From the NCBI GenBank assembly GCA_030429665.1, contig JAUIEZ010000032.1:1-40532 (forward strand): 40,532 nt of DNA, read 5' to 3'. The translations under genes were made by a program, and so were the position numbers. The notes below the pieces were generated by a model. The model was not told where the DNA came from. It did not search any database and saw only the letters and a program-made list of their open reading frames with translations. Positions 33,620 through 40,532 of the stretch are shown one piece after another; the stretch's first letter is position 1, and each line of letters begins with the position of its first letter. This stretch comes from Gammaproteobacteria bacterium (GTDB taxonomy: Bacteria; Pseudomonadota; Gammaproteobacteria; Arenicellales; CAJQKF01).

Positions 33620-34270
33620 TCAGATACGGCCGTACTTGGCCAGACCTTCGCGCAGCGAGCCGCACTCGATGATGAGCTTCGCCTGCTCCGCCTCGCGCTC
33701 GTCGATCTCGCGCGCCATCGCCAGCACTTCCTCGGCACGGTCGCGCGGCACCACCACCACGCCGTCGACGTCGCCGATGATGATGTCGCCCGGGTTCACC
33801 TCGACGCCGCCGATGGTCACCGGCACGTTGGCGTCGAGCGTCTTGTGGCGGCCGAGCGTGGTGCCCGGCGACGCCGAGCGCGCGTAGACGGGAAAGTCGT
33901 AGTCGCGGCGGATCTCGACGATGTCGCGGATGCCACCGTCGAGGACCGCGCCCTCGTGCCTGTTGGCCACCGCGCCGGCCGTCATCAGTCCGCCCCACAC
34001 GGCGACGTTCTCCTCGCCCTCGATGGCGATCACGATGACCGAGCCGGCCTCGGACTCGTCGATGGCGTCGAGCGCGTGCTGCGGCGGCACGAACTCGTCC
34101 GTGGGACCCTCGAGCACGGTGACCGCCGGACCGACGATCTTGCGTTCGTTGATGCGCGGCTTGATGGCGGCATCGAGGTAGCCGCGCCGGCCGGCGATCT
34201 TGTCGACCGCGTCCGCCGCCGACGCCACGGCGACGCCACGAAAGGCTTCGACCAGTTCCTGTGTGTTCAT
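33620..34270 (-). CDS. RraA-family protein (HMG aldolase/decarboxylase-like)
   Basis: A 216-residue RraA/MenG-like protein. Characteristic segments are VASAADAVDKIAGRRGYLDA near the start, AVWGGLMTAGAVANRHEGAV, LDGGIRDIVEIRR (the active-site R-D that binds metal-pyruvate in HMG/CHA aldolases) and PGDIIIGDVDGVVVVPRDRA. RraA-like proteins in sugar-acid operons are usually aldolases or oxaloacetate/keto-acid decarboxylases with 2-keto acids, not the RNase E inhibitor. Its place between the KDPG aldolase and KDG kinase genes suggests a side step on a keto acid of this pathway. Exact reaction unknown. Confidence 0.85.
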   Translation of the reverse strand: MNTQELVEAFRGVAVASAADAVDKIAGRRGYLDAAIKPRINERKIVGPAVTVLEGPTDEFVPPQHALDAIDESEAGSVIVIAIEGEENVAVWGGLMTAGAVANRHEGAVLDGGIRDIVEIRRDYDFPVYARSASPGTTLGRHKTLDANVPVTIGGVEVNPGDIIIGDVDGVVVVPRDRAEEVLAMAREIDEREAEQAKLIIECGSLREGLAKYGRI

Positions 34271-34303
34271 GGTTGTCTCCAGTTGATGTGAATGATGGTT
34301 CGT

Positions 34304-34930
34304 CTAGCGTCCGCACTGATCGAGCATGGCGCGGGCCGTCTCGATGACGTGGGACTTGTCGTTTCGTTCCAGTCGCTCCACCGGGGCGATCGATCCGCCG
34401 ATGCCGACGCAGGTGGCGCCCGCTTCGAGGTACCCGGCGATGTCGCCGGTGTCGATGCCGCCGGTCGGCATCAGCGCGATGCCGGGGAAGACCGACCGGA
34501 GCGTCTTCAGGTAGCCTGGGCCGCCGAGCGTTGCGGCGGGAAACACTTTCACCAGCGGCGCGCCCTGCTCGTGCGCGGCGAACACCTCGGTCGGCGTGGC
34601 GGCGCCCGGCAGGAACGGAATGGACAACGAGCGCACCGCCTCGCGTACGCCGGGCACGCCGCAGGGCGCCACCAGGAACTCGGCGCCCGCGTCGTGCGCG
34701 GCCTTCGCCTGTTCCGGCCGCAGCACCGTGCCGGCGCCGATCAGCAGGTCGGGGGCGCGCCGGCGCAGGGCCGCGATGACGGACGCGGCATCCGGCACGC
34801 TGAAGGTGATCTCGAGCGCCGTGCAGCCGGCCTCGGCCAGCCAGTCGCAGGCGCGCTCGGCGGTGACACGATCGGGCGTGCGCACCACCGGCACCAGCCG
34901 CGCCGCGCCGAGGCGATCGACGATCGACAC
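34304..34930 (-). CDS. eda: KDPG aldolase
   Basis: A 208-residue class I aldolase of the Eda family, from the GTG at 34930, two bases after the stop of the upstream dehydrogenase gene. The active-site residues are visible: Glu in ALEITFSVPDA (about 41), Lys (Schiff base) in PLVKVFPAATLGGPGYLKTL (about residue 132) and Thr in ALMPTGGIDTGDI. GAGTVLRPEQAKAAHDAGAE is the typical middle block. It cleaves 2-keto-3-deoxy-6-phosphogluconate (or the galactonate isomer) to pyruvate and glyceraldehyde-3-phosphate, the last step of the pathway encoded here. Confidence 0.92.
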   Translation of the reverse strand: MSIVDRLGAARLVPVVRTPDRVTAERACDWLAEAGCTALEITFSVPDAASVIAALRRRAPDLLIGAGTVLRPEQAKAAHDAGAEFLVAPCGVPGVREAVRSLSIPFLPGAATPTEVFAAHEQGAPLVKVFPAATLGGPGYLKTLRSVFPGIALMPTGGIDTGDIAGYLEAGATCVGIGGSIAPVERLERNDKSHVIETARAMLDQCGR

Positions 34931-34932
34931 GC

Positions 34933-35919
34933 CTACCACTGGTTCACCCAGTTGCGCGGCGGTTGGCCGTCGAGCACGCGGGCCACTTCGTCCGCGGCCT
35001 GCTGCTGCAGTTCGCGCACCGAGAACTCCGAGTACCACGCCGTGTGATCCGACAGCACGGTGTTGGGCGTGCGCATGAGCGGGTGATCCACCGGGGGAGG
35101 CTCCTGCTCGAACACGTCGATACCGGCGCCGAACAGCCGGCCCTCGTTCAGCGCGTCCGCCAGCGCCGGCTCGTCCACGAGCCCGCCGCGCGAGACGTTG
35201 ACGAGCACCGCGCCGGGTTTCATCAGGGCGATGCGCCGCGCGTCGATGATGTGCCGCGTTCCCTCGTTCAGCGGCGCGTGCAGGCTGACGACGTCCGATT
35301 CGCGGCACAGCGTATCGATGTCCACGATCTCGACGCGGTCCTCCCTCGCCTCGTCTTCGGTCACGCTCGGGTCGCACACCAGGCAGCGCGAGAAACCCAG
35401 CGCAACGAACTTCTCCCGGGCCTTGCGCGCGATGCGCCCGTAGCCCAGCAGCCCGATGGTCGCGCCGCGATGGCCCGCCACCGGTTCGCGCTGGCCGACG
35501 CCGAAGACGCCGCGCCGCACGTCCGCATCGCGCGAGACGATGCGACGGGACACGGCCAGGTACAGGGCCACGGCATGGTCGCTGACCTCGTGCATGGCGC
35601 CGTAGTCGGGCACGTTGGCCACGTACACGCCGCGCTCCCGCGCCGCCGCGAGGTCGATGGCGTCGACGCCGACGCCGTAGCGGACCACCACTTTCAGGTT
35701 CGGGCATCGCGACAGCAATGCCGCGTCGACCGGCCGTTCGCGCACCAGGAGGGCCACCGGGTCGAGGCGATCGACGGCCTCGCCGGCGTCCTCGTCCGGC
35801 GCCACCGGCACGACGAACGCGCCGCGCGGTTCAAGCACGGCGCGTTCGGTGTCGTAGCTGGCGTAGCCCGGCTCGAGCACCGCGATCGCGGTGCCCGGCC
35901 GGTTTGCTGACTCGCTCAC
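34933..35919 (-). CDS. D-2-hydroxyacid dehydrogenase (NAD-dependent)
   Basis: A 328-residue enzyme with the dinucleotide-binding block GATIGLLGYGRIARKAREK (about residue 150), the catalytic Arg in VLVNVSRGGLVDEPALADAL, the catalytic Glu in GIDVFEQEPPP and the His in SDHTAWYSE. The C-terminal binding protein/2-hydroxyacid dehydrogenase family reduces glyoxylate, hydroxypyruvate, tartronate-type or keto-acid substrates, or runs in reverse. In a sugar-acid operon it may oxidise or reduce a hydroxy/keto acid entering the KDG route. It is 4 bp downstream of the TRAP binding-protein gene and directly before the aldolase. Confidence 0.88.
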   Translation of the reverse strand: MSESANRPGTAIAVLEPGYASYDTERAVLEPRGAFVVPVAPDEDAGEAVDRLDPVALLVRERPVDAALLSRCPNLKVVVRYGVGVDAIDLAAARERGVYVANVPDYGAMHEVSDHAVALYLAVSRRIVSRDADVRRGVFGVGQREPVAGHRGATIGLLGYGRIARKAREKFVALGFSRCLVCDPSVTEDEAREDRVEIVDIDTLCRESDVVSLHAPLNEGTRHIIDARRIALMKPGAVLVNVSRGGLVDEPALADALNEGRLFGAGIDVFEQEPPPVDHPLMRTPNTVLSDHTAWYSEFSVRELQQQAADEVARVLDGQPPRNWVNQW

Positions 35920-35923
35920 GAAA

Positions 35924-36934
35924 TCAGGAACCGCGGTAGGCCTTCACCGCCTCCTCGAGCCGGTTCGGCCACTCCTCGCCGATCTCCTCGACCACCCACG
36001 CGCGCACGGCGGGTTGGGCGGCAGCGCGGAACTCGGCTTTCTGCTCGGGCGTGATCGGCGTCACCTCGAGACCCTTCTCGCCGAGAATGGTCGCCGCGTT
36101 GGCGTCCTGGGCTGCGGTCATACCGCGATGGATCACCTTGGCGATCTCCACGCACTGCTCGACAGACTTCTGCTCGGCCGCGCTCAGGCCCTGGAAGAAG
36201 TCCTCGTTCATGAGATAGGCGTGCCAGGAGAACACGTGGCCGTCGAGCGACACGTGCGACTGGTGCTGGTAGAGCGAAGCGTTGACGATGTTGGTCACGC
36301 CGTTCTCCTGGCCGTCGACTACCTGCTGCTGCAGCGCGCTCGGCAATTCCGGCCACGGAACGGGCGTCGCCGAGGCGCCCAGGGACTCGACCAGCTTGGT
36401 CCATACCGGCGCGGTCATCACGCGCATCTTCAGGCCCTCCATGTCGGCCGGCGAGGAAATGGGGCGCTTGGAGTTGGTGAAGTTGCGCACGCCGTTGTCG
36501 GCCAGCGCGAACATCCGGATGCCGGTTTTTTCGAGCATGTCCTCGGCCATGGCATCGCCGAACTCGCCGTCGACCACGGACCATGCCATGGCCTGGTCGT
36601 CGAACAGGTAGGGAATGGCGAACACCGCGAACGGCTTGTAGATGCCCGAGATAGGACCGTCGTGCACCACGCCCATCTGCACCGTGCCGAGTTCGAGGCC
36701 CTCGAGGATCTCGGCGCCGTTGCCGAGCTGGCTGGCGGGATAGACCTGCACGTCGATTTCGCCGCCGGTCTTTGCCTCGAGACAGCTTTCGAAGGCCAGC
36801 GCGGCGGCATGCTTGGGCGAGGACAGGTCGGCCGCCTGGAAGTGGGCGTACTTGAGCTCCTTGGCGCCGTAGGCGCTGCCCGTGGTGAACATGAGCGCCG
36901 CGGAGGCGGCGACGAGGGTTCGATTCAGTTTCAT
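35924..36934 (-). CDS. dctP: TRAP transporter solute-binding protein (DctP family)
   Basis: A 336-residue protein from ATG 36934, preceded by a strong ribosome site (caggagtgag). The signal peptide is residues 1-23 (LMFTTGSAYGA). Mature DctP blocks are YAHFQAADLSSPKHAAALAF, VQVYPASQLGNGAEILEGL, NGVRNFTNSKRPISSPADMEGLK split across residues about 140-163 (with the Arg that binds the substrate carboxylate in LKMRVM), and the GQENGVTNI segment. It captures organic-anion substrates, here probably a uronate or sugar acid given the downstream genes, for the DctQM membrane proteins. Confidence 0.93.
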   Translation of the reverse strand: MKLNRTLVAASAALMFTTGSAYGAKELKYAHFQAADLSSPKHAAALAFESCLEAKTGGEIDVQVYPASQLGNGAEILEGLELGTVQMGVVHDGPISGIYKPFAVFAIPYLFDDQAMAWSVVDGEFGDAMAEDMLEKTGIRMFALADNGVRNFTNSKRPISSPADMEGLKMRVMTAPVWTKLVESLGASATPVPWPELPSALQQQVVDGQENGVTNIVNASLYQHQSHVSLDGHVFSWHAYLMNEDFFQGLSAAEQKSVEQCVEIAKVIHRGMTAAQDANAATILGEKGLEVTPITPEQKAEFRAAAQPAVRAWVVEEIGEEWPNRLEEAVKAYRGS

Positions 36935-36965
36935 GATTTTCTCACTCCTGTTGTAGTGGACGGAT

Positions 36966-38252
36966 TCAGCTCGCGTATCCGAGAAGACGCGGCAAGACGG
37001 TGCTGATGGATGGGAACAGGACCACCAGCAGCAACACGACGAGTTCGGCGGCCAGCAAGGGCAAGACCGCCTTCGACAGGCCATCGAGCTTGAGCCGGCC
37101 CACCGTGGCAATGACGAACAGCACCGGGCCCACCGGCGGCGTGACCATGCCGACGGTCAGGTTCAGCACCAGCATCATGGCGAAGTGCAGCGGATCGATG
37201 CCGAACTGGTAGGCAATGGGACCGAGTACCGGCGTCAGGATGATGAGCGCCGGCAGCGTGTCGATGACCAACCCGCACAGCAAGGCGAATCCCGCGAGCA
37301 GGAACAGCACGGCCAACTTGTCGTCGGTCAGTCCCGCCACCCACTCGGCCAGCGTCTGCGGAATCTGCAAGTAGGTCAGCAGCCAGCCGAACAGCGAGGC
37401 CATGGCGACGATGAGCAGCACGGACGACGTCGTGATCGCCGTGCGCAAGAACACGCCGTAGATCGCCGACGGTCCGAGGCTGCGCCGCCACAACCCCACC
37501 AGCAATGCATAGGCCGAGGCCACGGCGCCGGCCTCCGTGGCGGTGAACACGCCGCCGAGGATACCGCCGAGAATGATCGCCGGCATTACCAGCGCGGGTA
37601 TCGACTGCCACATCGACCGCAGCGTCTCGCGCCGCCCGGCACGATTCTCCCGGCCGCGATAACCGCGGCGAATGGAAACGACGTGGTTGGTCGCGGCCAG
37701 CGCCAGGCCCAGCAGGACGCCCGGCACCACGCCGGCGAGGAACAGGCCCGCCACCGTCACGCGGTTGTCGGAGATGGCGTACACCACCATGAGAATCGAC
37801 GGCGGAATGATCGGCCCGATGGTCGCGGTGGCGGCGGAAAGCGCGCCCGCGTAGTTGGCGTCGTAGCCGGCGCGTCGCATCATGCGCATGACGATCGCCG
37901 AGGGCCCCGCCGCGTCCGCCAGCGCCGAACCGCTGATGCCGGCGAACATCATCGACACCAGCACGTTGACGTGACCGAGCCCGCCTCGGATGTGTCCCAC
38001 GAGGTTGTTGGCGAACTTCAGCAGCGACAGCGTCAGGCCGCAGGCCGTCATCAGCTCGGCGGCGAGGATGAAGAACGGCACCGCCATCAGCGGAAACGAA
38101 TCGATACCGCCGAAAATGCGCTGGATGGCGATGAGCGGATTCAGCGAACCGTCGAGCAGTATCGCGCCCATGCCCGCGATTCCCATCGTGAAGGCGACCG
38201 GGATGCCGAGCAGCATCGTCGCCACGAACAGGAACAGCAGGGACTTGGCCAT
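36966..38252 (-). CDS. dctM: TRAP transporter large permease (DctM)
   Basis: A 428-residue integral membrane protein of the DctM type with about twelve spans, beginning LLFLFVATMLLGIPVAFTMG. Conserved parts include FPLMAVPFFILAAELMTACG, MFAGISGSALADAAGPSAIV (the S-G-S-x-x-A-D motif of sodium/substrate site), IIPPSILMVVYA and the FTATEAGAVASAYAL segment. Its ATG overlaps the dctQ stop by one base. It forms the Na+-driven transport channel with DctQ. Confidence 0.94.
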   Translation of the reverse strand: MAKSLLFLFVATMLLGIPVAFTMGIAGMGAILLDGSLNPLIAIQRIFGGIDSFPLMAVPFFILAAELMTACGLTLSLLKFANNLVGHIRGGLGHVNVLVSMMFAGISGSALADAAGPSAIVMRMMRRAGYDANYAGALSAATATIGPIIPPSILMVVYAISDNRVTVAGLFLAGVVPGVLLGLALAATNHVVSIRRGYRGRENRAGRRETLRSMWQSIPALVMPAIILGGILGGVFTATEAGAVASAYALLVGLWRRSLGPSAIYGVFLRTAITTSSVLLIVAMASLFGWLLTYLQIPQTLAEWVAGLTDDKLAVLFLLAGFALLCGLVIDTLPALIILTPVLGPIAYQFGIDPLHFAMMLVLNLTVGMVTPPVGPVLFVIATVGRLKLDGLSKAVLPLLAAELVVLLLVVLFPSISTVLPRLLGYAS

Positions 38253-38767
38253 TATTGCGACGCATCCCCGGCATGCAGCTCTTCGTCATCGTCGTCGAAC
38301 TGGCCGTGCACGTATCGTCGCGCGAAGAAAGCCAGGTGAAGGAGAAAGAGCGACGCGCCGACGGGGATGGCCAGGTAGGGAATGCCGCGCGAGATCTGCA
38401 GCGCCATGGTCTCCTTGTTCCAACCGAACTGGACGAACTTCACGCCGTACCACACCAGCAGCCCCATGAATACCGCCATCAGCGCCACGCCGAGCCAGCG
38501 TATCGCGTGATACAGGGCCGGGCGCGAACCCACCATCGCCACTAGCGTGTCGATGGCGACCAGCCGCCCTTCCCGGAGCGCGAGGCCCGCGCCGGCAAAG
38601 GTGGCGAAAATCATGAGAAAACGGGCGACTTCCTCCGCCCATGGCAGCGACGTGCCGAAACCGTAACGGCCGACGACGTTGGCGAACACGATCAGGAAAA
38701 TGGCGGCAATGGCCATCGCGACGATGACCCGGTTCGCCGCCAGCAGCAGCGATTCGATCCTCCGCAT
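38252..38767 (-). CDS. dctQ: TRAP transporter small permease (DctQ)
   Basis: A 171-residue four-helix membrane protein, started at ATG 38767 (MRRIESLLLAANRV) after a ggag site; a longer frame to 38842 exists but the extra residues are not hydrophobic. The pattern FANVVGRYGFGTSLPWAEEV is the DctQ hallmark, with LREGRLVAIDTLV following. It is the first gene of the operon. The gene order dctQ-dctM-dctP differs from the commonest P-Q-M order. Confidence 0.92.
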   Translation of the reverse strand: MRRIESLLLAANRVIVAMAIAAIFLIVFANVVGRYGFGTSLPWAEEVARFLMIFATFAGAGLALREGRLVAIDTLVAMVGSRPALYHAIRWLGVALMAVFMGLLVWYGVKFVQFGWNKETMALQISRGIPYLAIPVGASLFLLHLAFFARRYVHGQFDDDDEELHAGDASQ

Positions 38768-38831
38768 GAACACTCCACCCGTGGCGCCGGTGCGGCGCCG
38801 TGCGCCGACCGGTCGGTTATGTAATGACGCG

Positions 38832-38861
38832 GATACTGGCATACCGTATACTGTGTGTCAA
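38832..38861 (-). promoter_or_regulatory. Candidate promoter of the TRAP/sugar-acid operon
   Basis: On the minus strand TTGACA (38856-38861, perfect -35) is followed 17 bp later by CAGTAT (38833-38838, 3/6 match to -10), about 66 bp upstream of dctQ. The operator-like palindrome falls between the two hexamers. The -35 is good, the -10 weak. Confidence 0.4.
38837..38851. promoter_or_regulatory. Operator-like palindrome for the FCD regulator
   Basis: tggcataccgtatac holds an imperfect dyad (GcATAC-C-GTATaC, centre at 38845). The tggcataccg part differs at two of ten positions from the TGGTATACCA core recognised by the uronate regulators UxuR/ExuR, themselves GntR/FCD proteins. It lies in the divergent spacer between dctQ and the regulator. 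Binding by that regulator is inference. Confidence 0.45.
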
Positions 38862-38871
38862 TTTCATGACC

Positions 38872-38900
38872 TTGAACCCGGACAAATCCTTGCGTTAGAT
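38872..38900 (+). promoter_or_regulatory. Candidate promoter of the gntR-family gene
   Basis: TTGAAC (38872-38877) and TTAGAT (38895-38900) are spaced by 17 bp, 29 bp before the regulator's ATG at 38930, with an agga ribosome site between. The -35 matches 5/6 but the -10 only 3/6, so this is tentative. Confidence 0.35.
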
Positions 38901-38929
38901 AGGCTTTCCACGGGCACGACCAGGACAAC

Positions 38930-39574
38930 ATGGAACAGATCAAGCGGCCACAGTCCCTCACCGAGCTGGTAATAAATCAGCTTCGCAAGAGCATCGTCGA
39001 GGGGGAATTCGAACCCGGCACGCCGCTGTCCGAGGCGATGATCGCCAAGCACCTGCAGGTGAGCCGCACCCCGGTGCGCGAAGCCTTCGCGCGCCTGGAG
39101 ATCGAGGGCCTTCTCACCAGCGCCCCGAAGCGCGGCACCTTCGTCTTCTCCGTCGACCGCAAGGGCCTCACGGACATCTGCGAGGTACGCACCAGCCTCG
39201 AGGTCACGGCACTGCGGCTGGCCGTCGAGCGCGACGCGGTGGGACTGGCGAAGGCGCTAACGGGCGTGGTGGAAAAGATGACGAAGGCGCGCGACGCCGG
39301 CGACGACAAGACCTACCTGACGCTGGACACCGAGTTTCACCAGACGATCCTCGACCGGGCCGACAACCCGTTCCTGGACGACGCCTACCAGACCATCGCG
39401 ACGAAGATGGCGACGCTGCGCACGCGGCTAGGCGGGCACCCGCATCACATGGAGAAGTCCTACCGCGAGCATATTGCGATTCGCGACATGGTCGCGGAGA
39501 AAAAAACCAACGAGGCTATCGAGATCCTCGTGGCGCATATCGGGCGCAAGGACGGGTCTTACTGGAATCTTTGA
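38930..39574 (+). CDS. GntR-family regulator with FCD domain
   Basis: A 214-residue regulator. The N-terminal winged helix (residues 9-75) has the GntR pattern TELVINQLRKSIVEGEFEPG and the recognition region HLQVSRTPVREAFARLE. The C-terminal FCD all-helical ligand domain carries the Asp/His metal-type residues in DTEFHQTILDRA and HHMEKSYREHIAIRDMV. Divergent transcription from the TRAP/sugar-acid operon, with a palindrome between, implies repression relieved by a pathway sugar acid. The inducer is inferred, not seen. Confidence 0.92.
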   Translation: MEQIKRPQSLTELVINQLRKSIVEGEFEPGTPLSEAMIAKHLQVSRTPVREAFARLEIEGLLTSAPKRGTFVFSVDRKGLTDICEVRTSLEVTALRLAVERDAVGLAKALTGVVEKMTKARDAGDDKTYLTLDTEFHQTILDRADNPFLDDAYQTIATKMATLRTRLGGHPHHMEKSYREHIAIRDMVAEKKTNEAIEILVAHIGRKDGSYWNL

Positions 39575-39605
39575 GGTCGCAGGTTCAGAAACCACCCTCC
39601 GACCC

Positions 39606-39634
39606 GAACGAGAAAAATAAACTCGTCCTCGTTC
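39606..39634. terminator. Weak hairpin between the convergent gntR and dimethylargininase genes
   Basis: gaacgag (39606) and ctcgttc (39628) form a 7-bp stem around an A-rich 15-base loop in the 70-bp gap between two convergent genes. There is no T-run beyond the stem, so a terminator role is tentative. Confidence 0.25.
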
Positions 39635-39644
39635 TTGAACGCGC

Positions 39645-40442
39645 TCAGTCTAGGCTGAACCGCAGCGATATGCAGGACAAGCCGCCGTCTAGCCGCGCCG
39701 CTTCGCCGACGTCGACGACGATCACGCGGTATCCGCGCGACTCGAGAAGTTCCCGCGTTCGCGGGAACCCGTCGCGCAGGATGACATGGTCGTTCACGCG
39801 AATCAGATTCGCCGCCGCGGACTCGCCCGCCGGGGTCTCGATGATCTCGTATCCCTGGCCGAACCACCCCGCGGCGGCGAGCGCGGGCGTGGCGAAGATG
39901 GTGCGCTCGTCGAGCAGCGCGCAATCGGACTTGAAGTGAAGCACGCCGTCCGGCGTACGCGCCACGCGAACCGTGTAGCCGCTGGATTCAAGGGCCGGCC
40001 GCAGCGCTTCGACCCCGTCGCCGTTCGTCCGCGCCGACAGTCCGATGAACGCGTCATCGTCGGCCAGCAGGATATCGCCGCCATCGACATGCCCGCGGTC
40101 GATAAACGACACGTGATCCGGCATCAGGCTCTCGAGGTGGGGCGCGATCTCCGCCGCCTCGCCGGCGCGGCTCGGCGCGCCCGGACGCAGAACCACCGCA
40201 CGGCCGTCGAAGCACAGCGCGGCGTCCTCGACAAACACCGAGTCCGGGTAAGACTCAAGCGGCGGTAGCACCTCGGTCCGCACGCCCGCTGCCTTCAAGG
40301 CCTCGCAGTAGGCGCCGTGCTGTTCCCTGAACCGCTCGACATCGAGCGGCGGCCCCGACTGCGTACTGATGCCGTCGATACAACTGTCCGCCGGCGCGCG
40401 CAGCACCGCGTGAGTGAAACGGAAGGACCTGCCCTTATTCAT
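39645..40442 (-). CDS. Dimethylarginine dimethylaminohydrolase (DDAH) family hydrolase
   Basis: A 265-residue enzyme from ATG 40442 (MNKGRSFRFTHAVLRAP). An upstream in-frame ATG near 40496 would add 18 residues. It matches the guanidine-modifying amidinotransferase/DDAH superfamily: YPDSVFVEDAALCFDGRAVV with the substrate-binding Asp, RGHVDGGDILLADDDAFIGLS, the catalytic His in GVLHFKSDCALL, and the catalytic Cys near the C-terminus in GGLSCISLRF. It would hydrolyse methylarginine to citrulline, or a related guanidino compound. It converges with the gntR gene and is not part of the sugar-acid operon. A precise substrate is not predictable. Confidence 0.88.
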   Translation of the reverse strand: MNKGRSFRFTHAVLRAPADSCIDGISTQSGPPLDVERFREQHGAYCEALKAAGVRTEVLPPLESYPDSVFVEDAALCFDGRAVVLRPGAPSRAGEAAEIAPHLESLMPDHVSFIDRGHVDGGDILLADDDAFIGLSARTNGDGVEALRPALESSGYTVRVARTPDGVLHFKSDCALLDERTIFATPALAAAGWFGQGYEIIETPAGESAAANLIRVNDHVILRDGFPRTRELLESRGYRVIVVDVGEAARLDGGLSCISLRFSLD

Positions 40443-40532
40443 TTGCTTCAAACCGTGGAGGTGGCATGAGCCGACGCGGTCGTCCGTGCTACACATTGGC
40501 GCGCGGCAGTATGATATGGTCCGAGACGATAC

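Overview
The window is GC-rich DNA (clearly above 60% by eye) from a Gram-negative bacterium. Outer-membrane and envelope machinery is present (a two-partner secretion TpsB porin, an RND efflux pair, a TonB-ExbB-ExbD set, TRAP and BtuCD-type importers). The dnaX-ybaB-recR order and the general gene content point to a gammaproteobacterium, possibly marine; I cannot name the genus. Gene density is high, with many 1-4 bp start/stop overlaps.

Layout, left to right. (1) 1-2212, minus: a TpsB/ShlB-type transporter followed by a FecR-domain protein cut by the window edge. (2) 2527-5239, plus: a GNAT-like acyltransferase, a GT1-like glycosyltransferase and a GT32-like glycosyltransferase with a C-terminal PqqD-like winged-helix domain. 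(3) 5373-11149, minus: a small exported lectin-like protein, an RND permease with its membrane fusion protein, and an exported protein of unknown function. (4) 11442-12665, plus: a small membrane protein candidate and an HpcH/HpaI-family aldolase. (5) About 12.85-14.58 kb is noticeably richer in A+T and holds an SGNH-hydrolase-like gene and the decayed C-terminal end of a tyrosine recombinase. It abuts two 120-bp direct repeats, each ending in the 3' part of the adjacent tRNA-Ser(CGA). This looks like the scar of an integrative element.

(6) 15092-17136, plus: an FdhD-like protein lacking the usual CxxC loop, translationally coupled to an MFS permease. (7) 17183-20318, minus: dnaX-ybaB-recR and a DUF4149-like membrane protein. 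(8) 20679-25044, plus: a membrane-anchored ComEC-like metallo-hydrolase, then a minus-strand 4.5S SRP RNA, then a four-gene Mop/BtuFCD-type ABC cassette that I read as a molybdate/tungstate importer. (9) 25077-27646, minus: exbB-exbD-exbD-tonB, in which the second ExbD has Asn where the essential transmembrane Asp normally is. (10) 27934-31219, plus: a dCACHE-HAMP adenylate cyclase and a dCACHE-like membrane sensor with no output domain.

(11) 31446-38767, minus: one nine-gene catabolic operon: TRAP transporter (order Q-M-P), D-2-hydroxyacid dehydrogenase, KDPG aldolase, RraA-like protein, KDG kinase, SDR reductase and a cupin. It is divergent from a GntR/FCD regulator (38930-39574), with an operator-like palindrome between them. 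The genes fit uptake of a sugar acid, reduction to 2-keto-3-deoxygluconate, phosphorylation and cleavage to pyruvate and glyceraldehyde-3-phosphate. The last gene (39645-40442, minus) is a dimethylargininase-family hydrolase.
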